In this document: positions 45,329 through 54,693 of the stretch, piece by piece
Position numbering within the stretch: position 1 is the first letter of the stretch
Layout: each line of letters opens with the position of its first letter
Notes under the pieces: generated by a model
Told to the model about the DNA's origin: nothing
What the model saw: only the letters and a program-made list of their open reading frames with translations
Databases searched by the model: none
Source: Promethearchaeota archaeon
GTDB lineage: Archaea > Asgardarchaeota > Lokiarchaeia > Sigyniarchaeales > SOKP01
Assembly (NCBI GenBank): GCA_016926735.1
Contig: JAFGOA010000187.1
Coordinates: 1-64,000 of the forward strand
Reading direction: 5' to 3'
Length of the DNA: 64,000 nucleotides
Position numbers and translations under genes: made by a program

Positions 45329-46474
45329 ATGGCAGAAGAAGAAAGTTTTTTAAACGCAAAGGCCTTAGTTGTTGATAATGGTACTGGTATTTCTAAGAAT
45401 GGATTTGCAGGTGAAGATCAACCTAGATCTGTATTTCCTACTCTAATTGGGTATCCTAAATATGAATCCATCATGACTGATGTTGAACACTATACCCGTG
45501 AGTATTATATTGGGGAAGAGGCTATGCAACTAAAAGGTGTTCTTAAATTAATGTTCCCAGTCGAACATGGTATTATTGAGGATTGGACCGCTATGGAAAA
45601 GATATGGCATTATACATTCTATACAGATCTAAGAATTGATCCTTCCGAACATCCTGTACTCTTAACTGAAGCACCATTAAATCCAAGACCAAATAGAGAG
45701 AAAATGGCAGAAATAATGTTTGAAACATTTAACACTCCTGCTCTCTATGTAGCAATGCAAGCTGTATTATCTTTGTATGCTTCTGGTCGTACAACTGGGT
45801 GTGTTATTGATATTGGTGATGGTGTATCACACGTTGTCCCTATATTTGAAGGATTTGCTTTAAGTCATGCAATTCAAAGAATAGATTTAGCTGGAAGAGA
45901 TATTACAACCTATCTACAAAGATTACTTAGACAAAAAGGGTATTCTTTTACGACATCCGCAGAAAAGGAAATTGTACGCGATATTAAAGAGAAATTATGT
46001 TATGTAGCTATTGATCCTGAGAAAGAAATGATGCTTTCCAAGAAAGTTGCAGGAATGGAAAAGAGCTATATGTTACCTGATGGGGAAACGATTAATGTTG
46101 GTGTTGAACGATTCTTAGCACCAGAATGCTTCTTTAATCCATCTGTTATTGGAAAAGAATTAGAGCCTTTGGATGATGTAATTGTAAATGCTATATCCGA
46201 ATGTGATGTTGATCTTAGACGTGATTTATACAGCAACATAGTCTTATCTGGTGGATCTACAATGTTCCCAGGTATAAAAGAACGATTAACTAAAGAAATT
46301 AAAGAGCAAATTCCTGAATCAGTCGATGTTAAAATCATTGCTCCACCAGAAAGAATGTATTCTGTCTGGATTGGTGGATCAATTCTAAGTTCTCTTAAAA
46401 CATTCCATAGAATGTGGGTAACTAGGCGCGAATATAAAGAGATGGGGCCTCAAGTAATTCATAGATGCTTCTAA
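45329..46474 (+). CDS. Actin (lokiactin-type)
   Basis: 381-residue actin close in length and motif order to eukaryotic actin, the best single indicator of an Asgard source. Phosphate 1 loop [15 protein letters not shown] (about 14-28), [11 protein letters not shown] (about 162-172, phosphate 2) and [12 protein letters not shown] (about 304-315, adenosine) are intact. [13 protein letters not shown] and the C-terminal IHRCF echo canonical actin HRKCF. A polymerising cytoskeletal role is known for Asgard actins; regulators such as profilin are not in this window. A 6-bp hairpin follows the stop. Confidence 0.98.
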   Translation: MAEEESFLNAKALVVDNGTGISKNGFAGEDQPRSVFPTLIGYPKYESIMTDVEHYTREYYIGEEAMQLKGVLKLMFPVEHGIIEDWTAMEKIWHYTFYTDLRIDPSEHPVLLTEAPLNPRPNREKMAEIMFETFNTPALYVAMQAVLSLYASGRTTGCVIDIGDGVSHVVPIFEGFALSHAIQRIDLAGRDITTYLQRLLRQKGYSFTTSAEKEIVRDIKEKLCYVAIDPEKEMMLSKKVAGMEKSYMLPDGETINVGVERFLAPECFFNPSVIGKELEPLDDVIVNAISECDVDLRRDLYSNIVLSGGSTMFPGIKERLTKEIKEQIPESVDVKIIAPPERMYSVWIGGSILSSLKTFHRMWVTRREYKEMGPQVIHRCF

Positions 46475-46491
46475 TTTCGCTTTAAGCGAAA
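46475..46491 (+). terminator. Hairpin and T-rich tail after actin
   Basis: TTTCGC (46475-46480) pairs with GCGAAA (46486-46491) around TTTAA, starting two bases after the actin stop. Several T-tracts follow by 46520. This is a plausible 3' end for the actin transcript, though archaeal termination needs mainly the T-tract. Confidence 0.5.
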
Positions 46492-46621
46492 AATTAAAAT
46501 TTTTGAATTTTTTTATTTTCTCTTTTTTTTATTATTTTTAAAAATTTGTAATATTTTTTACGATTATCAGATAAATTCTTGATATATCTATTAATTTCAA
46601 GAAATTTTGATTATTTATGAA

Positions 46622-47152
46622 TTAGTCCAATTCTAATGTATGTTCTTGAATTAATATTTTTATAACATTATTAAATATTTCTTCAATATTGTCTCCAGTC
46701 AAAGAGGATATTTCATAAAATCCATTCAGATTATAGGATTCTTGAATATCATTTCCCCTGTTGGAAGGAACTTCTCTATATTTCTCAAGATCCTTTTTTG
46801 TGCCAATTAATAGAATAGGTATATTATTTGTGTTCTCTTTTACAATATTGATCCATATAGGAAGATGATCATAAGAGTTATTATTTTTAATATCATATAG
46901 TATAAGTGCAACATCTGCTCCTGTACAATATTTTGGAAGAATTGATCTAAAACGCTCTTCCCCTCCAAAATCCCAAATTTGGAATTTAAATAATTTATCA
47001 CCGTATTCTATAAATTTTGAAAATATATCTATACCTATCGTCTGTTTTAGATTATCTCTAAATAACCCAGTAACATAACGATATGTTAAAGTAGTTTTTC
47101 CTACTCCCTTATCTCCTAAAATTATTAATTTAAAAACAAACTCTTGATTCAT
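46622..47152 (-). CDS. Ras/Rab-like small GTPase
   Basis: 176-residue GTPase. G1 GDKGVGKTT (about 13-21), TIGIDIF (about 38-44, switch I Thr), IWDFGGEERFR (about 59-69, switch II), G4 GTKKDL (about 117-122) and G5 SSLTGDN (about 149-155) are all present. No C-terminal Cys for prenylation and no extra domain are visible. It is convergent with the actin gene 147 bp away and diverges from a small ORF before iorA. Effectors cannot be predicted. Confidence 0.95.
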   Translation of the reverse strand: MNQEFVFKLIILGDKGVGKTTLTYRYVTGLFRDNLKQTIGIDIFSKFIEYGDKLFKFQIWDFGGEERFRSILPKYCTGADVALILYDIKNNNSYDHLPIWINIVKENTNNIPILLIGTKKDLEKYREVPSNRGNDIQESYNLNGFYEISSLTGDNIEEIFNNVIKILIQEHTLELD

Positions 47153-47351
47153 TTTTTTTTTTTAATTTTTAATCTCTAATATCATATATTTTTTATGTAT
47201 TAGTATTTAATATTTACGTCTATTTAAATTATAAAAATTATATATTGTAAATATATCACGTATATATTATACCGCAAAATTAATGTTAAGATAACTATAA
47301 ATTTAACCTATCAACCAGTTTTATCATCCTATTCAATATATAGAAATTATT

Positions 47352-47561
47352 TTGTCGAAACCATATGGAGATGATTATTTTAGATTTTATCTTCTGAAAG
47401 AGTACTTTTTAGGTCTATTGAATAAAGATTTTTTTAAATACTCCCTTTCAATTAACCTATCTACATCATATTATATTAAATTACAAATTATAAAAGAAAA
47501 TAAAAAAATTTTTTTGTTATTTGAATTTAGAAATATCAACAATAAAAATATTATCAGATGA
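47352..47561 (+). CDS. Small hypothetical protein before iorA
   Basis: Open frame of 69 codons with a TTG start ending 6 bp before iorA. The product is rich in Phe, Tyr, Leu, Lys and Asn, with alternating strands (YYIKLQIIKENKKIFLLFEFR) suggesting a small beta domain. No motif is recognised. Proximity to iorA suggests co-transcription, but the high AT content makes a chance frame possible. Confidence 0.35.
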   Translation: MSKPYGDDYFRFYLLKEYFLGLLNKDFFKYSLSINLSTSYYIKLQIIKENKKIFLLFEFRNINNKNIIR

Positions 47562-47567
47562 TTTAAT

Positions 47568-49508
47568 TTGCCTACTATGGATAGACGATTCATTGATGAG
47601 GAAGGTAAAGTATTAATGTTAGGAAATGAAGCAATTATAAGGGGATGTTTAGAAGTAGGTGTAAGCTTTGTTTCCCAATATCCTGGAACACCAACAAGTG
47701 ATATAGGTGAGACCTTTCAGAAATTACTGAGAGAACAACCGGAATTACAAAATTATTTAGTACATCATTGGGGTATCAATGAAGCTGTAGCCTCCTCTGA
47801 ATGTGCGGGAGCCGCCTGGACAGGTTGTAAATCATTAAATCCAATGAAACATGTAGGATTAAATGTTGCAAGTGATCCTTTAAGTGTTATTGCTCTTAAT
47901 GGACCCAACCCTGGGGCAATGGTAATATTAGTTGGTTCTGATCCTGGGAGTTTGGGATCTCATCAAGAACAAAATGAACGATTTTATACTTGGATGTTTC
48001 ATTTTCCTTGCTTTGAGCCTCATACACCTCAAGATTGTAAAGATTATATCAAACTAGCTTTCAAATTATCTGAACAATATGATACTGTTTTTGAAATAAG
48101 AACTTCAACAAGAAGTGCCCACTCTAGAGGTTTTGTTAATTTAGAGCCTATAATAAAAGGAAAGAAAAAAGGAGAATTTATAAGAAATATTCCAAAATAT
48201 AATTCTCTCCCTCCTCATGCAATTAATAATCACATAAGACTTTACGAAAGAATTGAAAAGCTAAGAGAAATTATACCAAAATTAGGAGTAAATAAAGTAA
48301 TAGAAGGAAATAATAAAATAGGGATTATAACTAGTGGAATGCCTTATGGATATACTTTGGAAGCATTAGATCAATTAGGATTAAATGATGTACCTATATT
48401 AAAATTAGGACTAATCTATCCATTAAATTATAATGAAATTTCAGATTTTCTTAAAGATTTAGATAAAGTTATAATAATAGAAGAATTAGAACCCTTTTTA
48501 GAAGTAAAAATATCAGAAATTGCACATAAAAAGGCAATTAATGTTGAAATAATCGGTGAAAAATATTTTCCTAAATCAAATGAATTTTCTACGGGATTAG
48601 TTGCATCATGTTTAGCAAAAATATTTAAAAAAGAACCAAGTAATCAAATGATAAAAGCTATTGATTATTTTAATTCATATAAAAACATAATTCCAAGTAG
48701 GTTTCCCTCTTTTTGTGCTGGATGTCCAGAAAGAGCAACGCTCTATACAATTCTTAAAGCAACTAATCAGTTAGAAAATACAGTAGTATGTGGTGATATT
48801 GGATGTTTTGTAATGAGTTTTTTTCCTCCTCAACAATGCAGTGATTTAGTAATTTGTATGTCAGGTGGACTAAGTGCGGCAATCGGTATGTCTACAAAAA
48901 CAGATCAAAAAGTTATTGCCTATATGGGAGACTCAACTTTTTTACACACTGGAATGAGTCCATTAGCTGAAGCGGCAAGTTATGATTCAAATATACTATT
49001 ATTTATCTTTGAAAATAGTTGGACAGCTATGACTGGCCATCAACCAGTACTAGGATTGATTGAAAAAAGAATATCTATTGAAAAAATCTGTAAAGCAATT
49101 GGAGTACAATGGCTCAGAGTTGAAGATTCTTATAACCCAAAAAAATTAATCTCAAGTATAGAGAAAGCATTTGAGACTAAGGGGCTTAAAGTAATTATAG
49201 TAAAAAGAGAATGTGCTCTACAGGCTCATAGATGGAGAATGAAACAAAGAAGAGAATTAAATAATCAAGGCAAAAGAACACAAGAGGTTATGTATCATAT
49301 TACGGGGTGTCAGATGTGTTATGAATGCGCTCGTATATTGAGTTGTCCTGCAATAAGAAAAATTGAAAAAGATGGATATGAAACCATGCAAATTGACGAT
49401 GATAGATGTGTAAAATGTGGTGTCTGTTATGAAGTTTGTCCTAATGGAGCCATTCATAAATCTATTATTAATGCTTTAGATGAAGAAGTTCCCTTTCGAG
49501 AACTCTGA
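47568..49508 (+). CDS. iorA: Indolepyruvate:ferredoxin oxidoreductase alpha subunit
   Basis: Catalytic subunit that oxidatively decarboxylates aryl-pyruvates from amino acid fermentation, passing electrons to ferredoxin. An N-terminal domain with YPGTPTSDIGE near 42-52 and a thiamine diphosphate domain with CGDIGCF near 410 and MGDSTFLHTG near 461-470 are present. Two C-terminal [4Fe-4S] motifs follow: CQMCYECARILSC near 581 and CVKCGVCYEVCP near 615. Start is TTG, or ATG three codons later. Length 646 is standard. The iorB partner lies 5 kb downstream, separated by mtdB genes. Confidence 0.95.
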   Translation: MPTMDRRFIDEEGKVLMLGNEAIIRGCLEVGVSFVSQYPGTPTSDIGETFQKLLREQPELQNYLVHHWGINEAVASSECAGAAWTGCKSLNPMKHVGLNVASDPLSVIALNGPNPGAMVILVGSDPGSLGSHQEQNERFYTWMFHFPCFEPHTPQDCKDYIKLAFKLSEQYDTVFEIRTSTRSAHSRGFVNLEPIIKGKKKGEFIRNIPKYNSLPPHAINNHIRLYERIEKLREIIPKLGVNKVIEGNNKIGIITSGMPYGYTLEALDQLGLNDVPILKLGLIYPLNYNEISDFLKDLDKVIIIEELEPFLEVKISEIAHKKAINVEIIGEKYFPKSNEFSTGLVASCLAKIFKKEPSNQMIKAIDYFNSYKNIIPSRFPSFCAGCPERATLYTILKATNQLENTVVCGDIGCFVMSFFPPQQCSDLVICMSGGLSAAIGMSTKTDQKVIAYMGDSTFLHTGMSPLAEAASYDSNILLFIFENSWTAMTGHQPVLGLIEKRISIEKICKAIGVQWLRVEDSYNPKKLISSIEKAFETKGLKVIIVKRECALQAHRWRMKQRRELNNQGKRTQEVMYHITGCQMCYECARILSCPAIRKIEKDGYETMQIDDDRCVKCGVCYEVCPNGAIHKSIINALDEEVPFREL

Positions 49509-49697
49509 ATTCATTTTAGAGGTAATATTATTTTTAATATCTATTTCATTTTTTGATAAGAACTACAAGTCTAAAATATTATTTGATATAATAAATCAAT
49601 GATTTCTAAATATCTAAAATTTGAAATCAAATATCCTAAAATTTTTATGAAATATCATATATAATTAATTTAAAAATTGATTAATTAGGATGTAATA

Positions 49698-50612
49698 ATG
49701 GATATACCGAATAAAAAACCTTCAAAAAAAATATGCTATTTCCTTGATACTGATGAAACTGCTTCTCCTTTTGACATCAATATGGCTTATGATGCGGGAT
49801 TTGATGTGGTTGTCCCGTTTAATAATATGACAGCCGATAAAGTCCCAAGACTGATACAAGACGCTATTTTTTCCAGAAAACCAAATGCTTCTACTGCCTT
49901 TTTTATTGGGGGAGAGGATACAAAAGAAGCAGATAAAATTGTTAATAAAGTCTTGGAATCATTTGTTCCTCCTTTTGAATGCCCTGTGATTGTTGATCCA
50001 CGAGGATCACATACTACTGCTTCAGCAATAATTGCTAAAATTATAAAGATAGCTAAAGAACACGGAATTGAAAATTTATCTGGGAAAAAAATGGTAATTT
50101 TAGGAGCAACTGGTCCAGTAGGAAAGATTGGAGCTCTTCTTTCGGCTAATCTTAATTGCAATACAGTCATTACCTCTAGAAGAGAACAATATATAATGAC
50201 ATTAGCGAAAGAACTTAATGAGAACACAAATAATGGTGCGTCTGAAATAATTGGAGCTGTTGGAGCTACAGATGATGATAAATATAATGTTTTAAAAGAT
50301 GCAGATTTAATTTGCTCAGTTGCGAAAGCTGGTATTGAAATGATCTCAAAAGAACTACTAGAAAAATTACCTCCTAAAAAAATAGTCGTAGATATTAATT
50401 TAGTCCCTCCCTATGGTATCTATGGTCTAAAACCTAATTATGATAATGAGGAACTAATATCAGGAATTTTTGGGATAGGTGCTCTAGCAATTGGGAATCT
50501 CAAATCTAAAATTGAAAAGGCTATGTTAATAGAAGCATCTAATACAACAGGGAGAAAAATATTTGATTATAAAAATGCATTTAATTCAGCTAAATTGTTA
50601 CTTAATATTTGA
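49698..50612 (+). CDS. mtdB: MtdB-like methylene-tetrahydromethanopterin dehydrogenase, copy 1
   Basis: Predicted NAD(P)-dependent oxidation of methylene-H4MPT in C1 metabolism. FLDTDETASPFDINMAYDAG (about 15-34), DPRGSHTTASA (about 100-110), NLVPPYGIYGLKP (about 235-247) and GIFGIGALAIGNLKSKI (about 255-271) follow the MtdA/MtdB pattern. The nucleotide loop is GATGPVGKIGA, as in bona fide MtdB (GTGPVG). Length 304 is typical. It is the first of three tandem paralogues and the one with the most canonical loop, so the likeliest true enzyme. Confidence 0.85.
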   Translation: MDIPNKKPSKKICYFLDTDETASPFDINMAYDAGFDVVVPFNNMTADKVPRLIQDAIFSRKPNASTAFFIGGEDTKEADKIVNKVLESFVPPFECPVIVDPRGSHTTASAIIAKIIKIAKEHGIENLSGKKMVILGATGPVGKIGALLSANLNCNTVITSRREQYIMTLAKELNENTNNGASEIIGAVGATDDDKYNVLKDADLICSVAKAGIEMISKELLEKLPPKKIVVDINLVPPYGIYGLKPNYDNEELISGIFGIGALAIGNLKSKIEKAMLIEASNTTGRKIFDYKNAFNSAKLLLNI

Positions 50613-51000
50613 TTAATTTCATTTTCTTATATATTTCTTTGCCAGCAATTTTTACTTTGTTGTCTATATATTACTTTTAAGATTAGTTTTTCCGTATGGT
50701 ATTAAATTTAGATACTTCTGTTTTAGGTGGAGATAATTTTTTTAATTGGTGTTTATTTTATAGAATATTTACTTTTTTAAAAAGTATATATTATATTTCA
50801 TAATCACTAAGAATTGTTACATTATACAAATATAATGCTAGATTTTAATATTAATAAGATTGATTTCCAAATAGTATAAGACTAAAAGAGAATATTAGAT
50901 GATCTATTATGATCAAAAGATTAATATACCCAAACATTATATTATAACTTGTGATAGTTACTTTTTTCTTTTTTTTCTCAAAATGAGGTAGATCATTAGG
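50613..51000. promoter_or_regulatory. Gap before mtdB copy 2 with duplicated promoter element
   Basis: 388 bp without an ORF. ATGATCAAAAGATTAATATA (50909-50928) recurs, with two changes, at 52143-52162 before copy 3. Distances to the start codons are 92 and 99 bp, and the AT core may be the TATA box. Just upstream GATCTATTATGATC contains two GATC sites. SD GAGGT is close to the copy 2 ATG. Confidence 0.4.
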
Positions 51001-51951
51001 ATGGAACTATTAAAATTAAAATCAAATGAAAAGACTATTAATATGATTAAAAAAGATAAAACAGCTAATATATGCTATTTTTTTGATACTGATGAATATG
51101 CTTCTCCTTTTGATATCAATATGGCTTATGATTCAGGTTATGATATTGTCATTCCTTTCAATCATATGAGTAGTAAAAAAGTTCCTAAGCTGGTTCAAGA
51201 TGCTATTTTTTCCAGACGGAAATATAATTCTTCAATTTTCTTTATCGGGGGAAGTGATACGCAGGAAGCAGATTTAATCGCTAAAAATATTTTTAATTCT
51301 CTGGTACCACCATTTGAATATCCTATTGTCTTAGATCCCCGAGGATCTCATTCTACAGCCTCGGCCATAGCTGCTAAAACTCTTAGTATTTTAGGAAATA
51401 TTAATAACAAAAAGATTGTAATTTTAGGAACGGGTCCAGTTGCTAGAATGGCTGCTTTATTAGGTGCTAAACTTAATGCTAAAATTAATATCGTGGAAAC
51501 ATGGAATAAAGTGGATTTAAAACAATTTAATGAAATTATAAAAAATCTAAAAAAGGAGTGTAAACAAGAAGAGAATAACCGAATTAATGGAAATTGTGCT
51601 TTTTCTGAAGAAGATCGTTTGGTAATAATAAAAGATGCAGATATTATTTGGTCACTGGCGGCACCTGGAATACAGATCCTTTCAGAGGAAATTATGAGTA
51701 ATTTAAACAACAGTCAATTAGTAATTGATGCAAATTTAGTACCTCCCTATGGAATTTATGGATTAAAACCTAAAGATGATAATAAAGAAATATATCCTGG
51801 AATTTTTGGAGTTGGAGCATTAGTAATTGGAAAATTAAAATATAAGATTGAGTCTTTGATATTAAAAAAAGCAATGAATTCTGCAACAAAAACACTTTAT
51901 GATTATAATTATGGATTTGAAATAGCATTGAAATTATTAAATTTAAATTAA
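51001..51951 (+). CDS. MtdB-like dehydrogenase, copy 2
   Basis: 316 residues, closest to copy 3. FFDTDEYASPFDINMAYDSG (about 25-44), DPRGSHSTASA (about 115-125), NLVPPYGIYGLKP and GIFGVGALVIGKLKYKI are conserved. The nucleotide loop is GTGPVARMAA instead of GxxGPVGxxGA, losing the last glycine of the motif. An N-terminal extension (MELLKLKSNEK) is shared with copy 3 but not copy 1. Loss of the loop glycine could change cofactor preference or activity. An SD GAGGT precedes the ATG. Confidence 0.8.
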   Translation: MELLKLKSNEKTINMIKKDKTANICYFFDTDEYASPFDINMAYDSGYDIVIPFNHMSSKKVPKLVQDAIFSRRKYNSSIFFIGGSDTQEADLIAKNIFNSLVPPFEYPIVLDPRGSHSTASAIAAKTLSILGNINNKKIVILGTGPVARMAALLGAKLNAKINIVETWNKVDLKQFNEIIKNLKKECKQEENNRINGNCAFSEEDRLVIIKDADIIWSLAAPGIQILSEEIMSNLNNSQLVIDANLVPPYGIYGLKPKDDNKEIYPGIFGVGALVIGKLKYKIESLILKKAMNSATKTLYDYNYGFEIALKLLNLN

Positions 51952-52241
51952 TTTTTTTTTAACCTTTTTAGTATATTATTTTTTATTATCTAATTATATA
52001 CAAATAATTGTATAATAATCAAAAATGAATTTTGAAATTAACAAATTATTACCTATTATAAATATATCCATGTTTGTTTATCAGCTTGATATGATTGATA
52101 ATAATAATAAAAAGCACATATCAGATCATAAAATATATGATAATGATCAAAACATTTATATATTAAAATCATTTCTACATCTTTTGGGGAATATATTTTA
52201 AAGAATTTAGCCTGTATTTTAAAAAGAGGTGAGCTTATAAA
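51952..52241. promoter_or_regulatory. Gap before mtdB copy 3 with duplicated promoter element
   Basis: 290 bp. ATGATCAAAACATTTATATA (52143-52162) matches the element before copy 2 at 18 of 20 positions. AGGTGA stands nine bases before the ATG. No ORF or RNA gene is seen. Confidence 0.4.
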
Positions 52242-53195
52242 ATGGAATTATTGGAAATAAAACCTGATAAAAGATTAATTAAAGTTATAGAAAAAGAAAA
52301 ACAAACTGATATTATATGCTATTTTTTTGATACAGATGAATATGCCTCTCCATTTGACATAAATATGGCTTATGATGCTGGAATAGATAATGTTTTACCT
52401 TATAGTAATGTGAAAGCTAATTATGTTCCAAAATTAATAAATCAACTTATTTTTTCTAGAAAAATATGTTCTAGAACAATCTTTTTTGTTGGAGGAAGCA
52501 AAACAAATGAAGCTGATTTGATTGCTAAAAATATTTATCATTCATTAGTAGCTCCTTTCAATTTTCCTATCATAATTGATCCTAGAGGGTCTCATACAAC
52601 TGCCTCAGCGATTATAGCAACAATGATTAAAGCTATAAAAAATTTAAAGAATAAAAATATTGTAATATTAGGAACCGGTCCTACAGCAAGAATATTAGCA
52701 ATATTAGCAGCCAGATTAAAAGCAAAAATAGTTATGTTCGAAACATTGAAAAACGTTAATCAAAATTATATAAACGATCTCAATTTTGAATTAAGTGAAA
52801 AATTAGCTCAAGATTTTAAAAATCTAACTATTTATTGCAATTCTAACGATATTATTGACCGATTTGACCTAATCAAAAATGCAGATATAATTTGTTCTCT
52901 TGTGGCACCTGGAGTAGAGATTTTACCTGTTCATATAATTAAAAAATTAAAGAGCCCAAAATTAATTATTGATGGAAATATGGTACCTCCTTATGGTGTG
53001 TGGGGATTAAATCCAAATGATAATAATAAAGAAATTTATCCAGGGATTTTTGGTATTGGCGCATTAATCATAGGTAATTTAAAGTATAAAATAGAATCTC
53101 TTATTTTGAAAGAAGCCATGAAATCTAGTATAAAAAGAATTTTTAATTATAATTACGCATTTAATATCGCTTTAAAATTACTTAATTTAAAATAA
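52242..53195 (+). CDS. MtdB-like dehydrogenase, copy 3
   Basis: 317 residues. The family blocks FFDTDEYASPFDINMAYDAG, DPRGSHTTASAIIA, NMVPPYGVWGLNP and GIFGIGALIIGNLKYKI are present. The nucleotide loop is GTGPTARILA, like copy 2 and unlike copy 1. It shares the MELLEIK N-terminal extension and C-terminal LKLLNL with copy 2, pointing to a more recent duplication. Whether it uses H4MPT, and which nicotinamide cofactor, cannot be told. It converges on the TauE gene. Confidence 0.8.
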   Translation: MELLEIKPDKRLIKVIEKEKQTDIICYFFDTDEYASPFDINMAYDAGIDNVLPYSNVKANYVPKLINQLIFSRKICSRTIFFVGGSKTNEADLIAKNIYHSLVAPFNFPIIIDPRGSHTTASAIIATMIKAIKNLKNKNIVILGTGPTARILAILAARLKAKIVMFETLKNVNQNYINDLNFELSEKLAQDFKNLTIYCNSNDIIDRFDLIKNADIICSLVAPGVEILPVHIIKKLKSPKLIIDGNMVPPYGVWGLNPNDNNKEIYPGIFGIGALIIGNLKYKIESLILKEAMKSSIKRIFNYNYAFNIALKLLNLK

Positions 53196-53312
53196 TTTTT
53201 TTTTCTTTTTTTTTTTTAAATAATTATCAATAATAATTATTATTAGTAGGAACAATAGTTATTTTCATCTGAAATAAATTATTCTTCTTTTTCTGTAAAA
53301 AAAAATAAAATA

Positions 53313-54101
53313 TTATATAAATAATTTTATAATTAAAAAGATTCCAATTCCTATACCATAAATAGGAATAACATATTTCCAGAATTTATTTGGTATAACT
53401 CTTACAAGATATGGAGATATTAAGGCAGCAAAAAACCCTCCTGTGAAAAGTGAAGGTAAAAGAATGAGATCAACAATTATTCCAAAATTTTGAATCAAAT
53501 AGAAACAAAAAATACCAACTATTGAAACAATACTTTCTGAAAAAGAAACAATAGCTGTAGCGCTTTTTTCATAAATACCTGAATGAATTTGTCCTAATGT
53601 AATTATTGGACCATAACCTCCTCCTCCAATTCCTTTATTAAAACCTGCTATTGCTGAAAAACCGATTAATAATTTACGATTTAATTTATTTTGTTGATCT
53701 TTTTTAATTATTAATTTTAGAATTGCAACTCCTCCCATAATAACTACTAAAATAGCTACATATGCTTTAATAAAAATGGTTGGCAAATGAAATGCAAGAT
53801 ATGTAATTATAATTGAAGCAAATATTGCAATACATCCACAAAATGCAAAAATTAATCCGAATTTTGTAGCCTCATTTAATGGTTTGAATGAATAACGAAC
53901 ATTTCCTAATTCATGATCAAAAAATGTATCAATTATTCCTGTTATTGTTTCAGAAATAAGTATTGTTGGTACTACTTGAAGAGGAGAAAATCCATATAAT
54001 AACAATAATGGGGATAATGCAGTTCCAAAACCCATACCTGCCATTGAGTCCATAGATTCAAAAATAAAAGCTAAAATTATAATATCCCAAAATAAATCCA
54101 T
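53313..54101 (-). CDS. TauE/SafE-family membrane transporter
   Basis: 262-residue protein with about eight hydrophobic segments. GFGTALSPLLLLYGFSPLQVVP (N-terminal half motif, about 23-44) and the internal GGGGYGPIITLGQ (about 158-170) are the paired repeats of the TauE/SafE anion exporters. These move sulfite, sulfonates or organic acids. The ATG is preceded by GAGGTAAT, which overlaps the stop of the 46-residue gene upstream, so the two are translationally linked. Substrate is unknown. Confidence 0.85.
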   Translation of the reverse strand: MDLFWDIIILAFIFESMDSMAGMGFGTALSPLLLLYGFSPLQVVPTILISETITGIIDTFFDHELGNVRYSFKPLNEATKFGLIFAFCGCIAIFASIIITYLAFHLPTIFIKAYVAILVVIMGGVAILKLIIKKDQQNKLNRKLLIGFSAIAGFNKGIGGGGYGPIITLGQIHSGIYEKSATAIVSFSESIVSIVGIFCFYLIQNFGIIVDLILLPSLFTGGFFAALISPYLVRVIPNKFWKYVIPIYGIGIGIFLIIKLFI

Positions 54102-54114
54102 TCTTATATTACCT

Positions 54115-54255
54115 CTAAATGGTAAAATGAAATATAAGCATTATTAGAATATAGAATAAAATAGCAAAAAGAATTTTCTTAATCGTATTTCTTTCTAATT
54201 TCATTCTTTCTCTAATATGGCGTTCATCCAATCTTTTAGCTTCTGATCCAATCAT
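54115..54255 (-). CDS. Small single-span membrane protein
   Basis: 46-residue ORF with an ATG start, ending 13 bp before the TauE gene. Its charged N-terminal half (MIGSEAKRLDERHIRERMKL) should be an amphipathic helix, followed by a hydrophobic span ILFAILFYILIMLIFHF. The stop overlaps the SD of the transporter, suggesting co-translation. It may be an accessory or regulatory subunit of that transporter. No homologous family is known to me. Confidence 0.5.
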   Translation of the reverse strand: MIGSEAKRLDERHIRERMKLERNTIKKILFAILFYILIMLIFHFTI

Positions 54256-54693
54256 AACTTTAAATATTTTATTAATTAGTAATCTAAATTTAATTTGAAA
54301 ATTATTATTTTAGATATAGTATTTAGGAGATTATCACTATTTAAGGTTTTTTACTTAATTGATCATCGAGATGATCAAAACCAATAAATTTAAATATAAT
54401 TCCATTGAAATAAAGAAAAATTACATAATTTTTACAGATTAAAAAAAATTAAAATTTGAATTGATTTTAAACATATTTATTTGTATTTTCTTTAACTTGC
54501 TTGGAACTTTTATTTCATAATTCTAAATCTTTTTAGATTAATTTTGTATAAACAAAAATAATGATATTAAAATATCCATTTCTTTCTTTTAGGGGGACAA
54601 AAAATAGAAGAATTTTTATATTTAAAATGATAAAATCTTTAATCATTTCTAAATTTTTTAATATAATCAAAGTATTTGTTGATATATTCAAAG
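54256..54693. other. AT-rich divergent gap upstream of iorB
   Basis: 438 bp between the small membrane-protein gene and iorB, which diverge. No ORF, RNA gene or strong hairpin is seen. Individual TATA boxes cannot be picked out from the uniform AT content. Confidence 0.3.
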
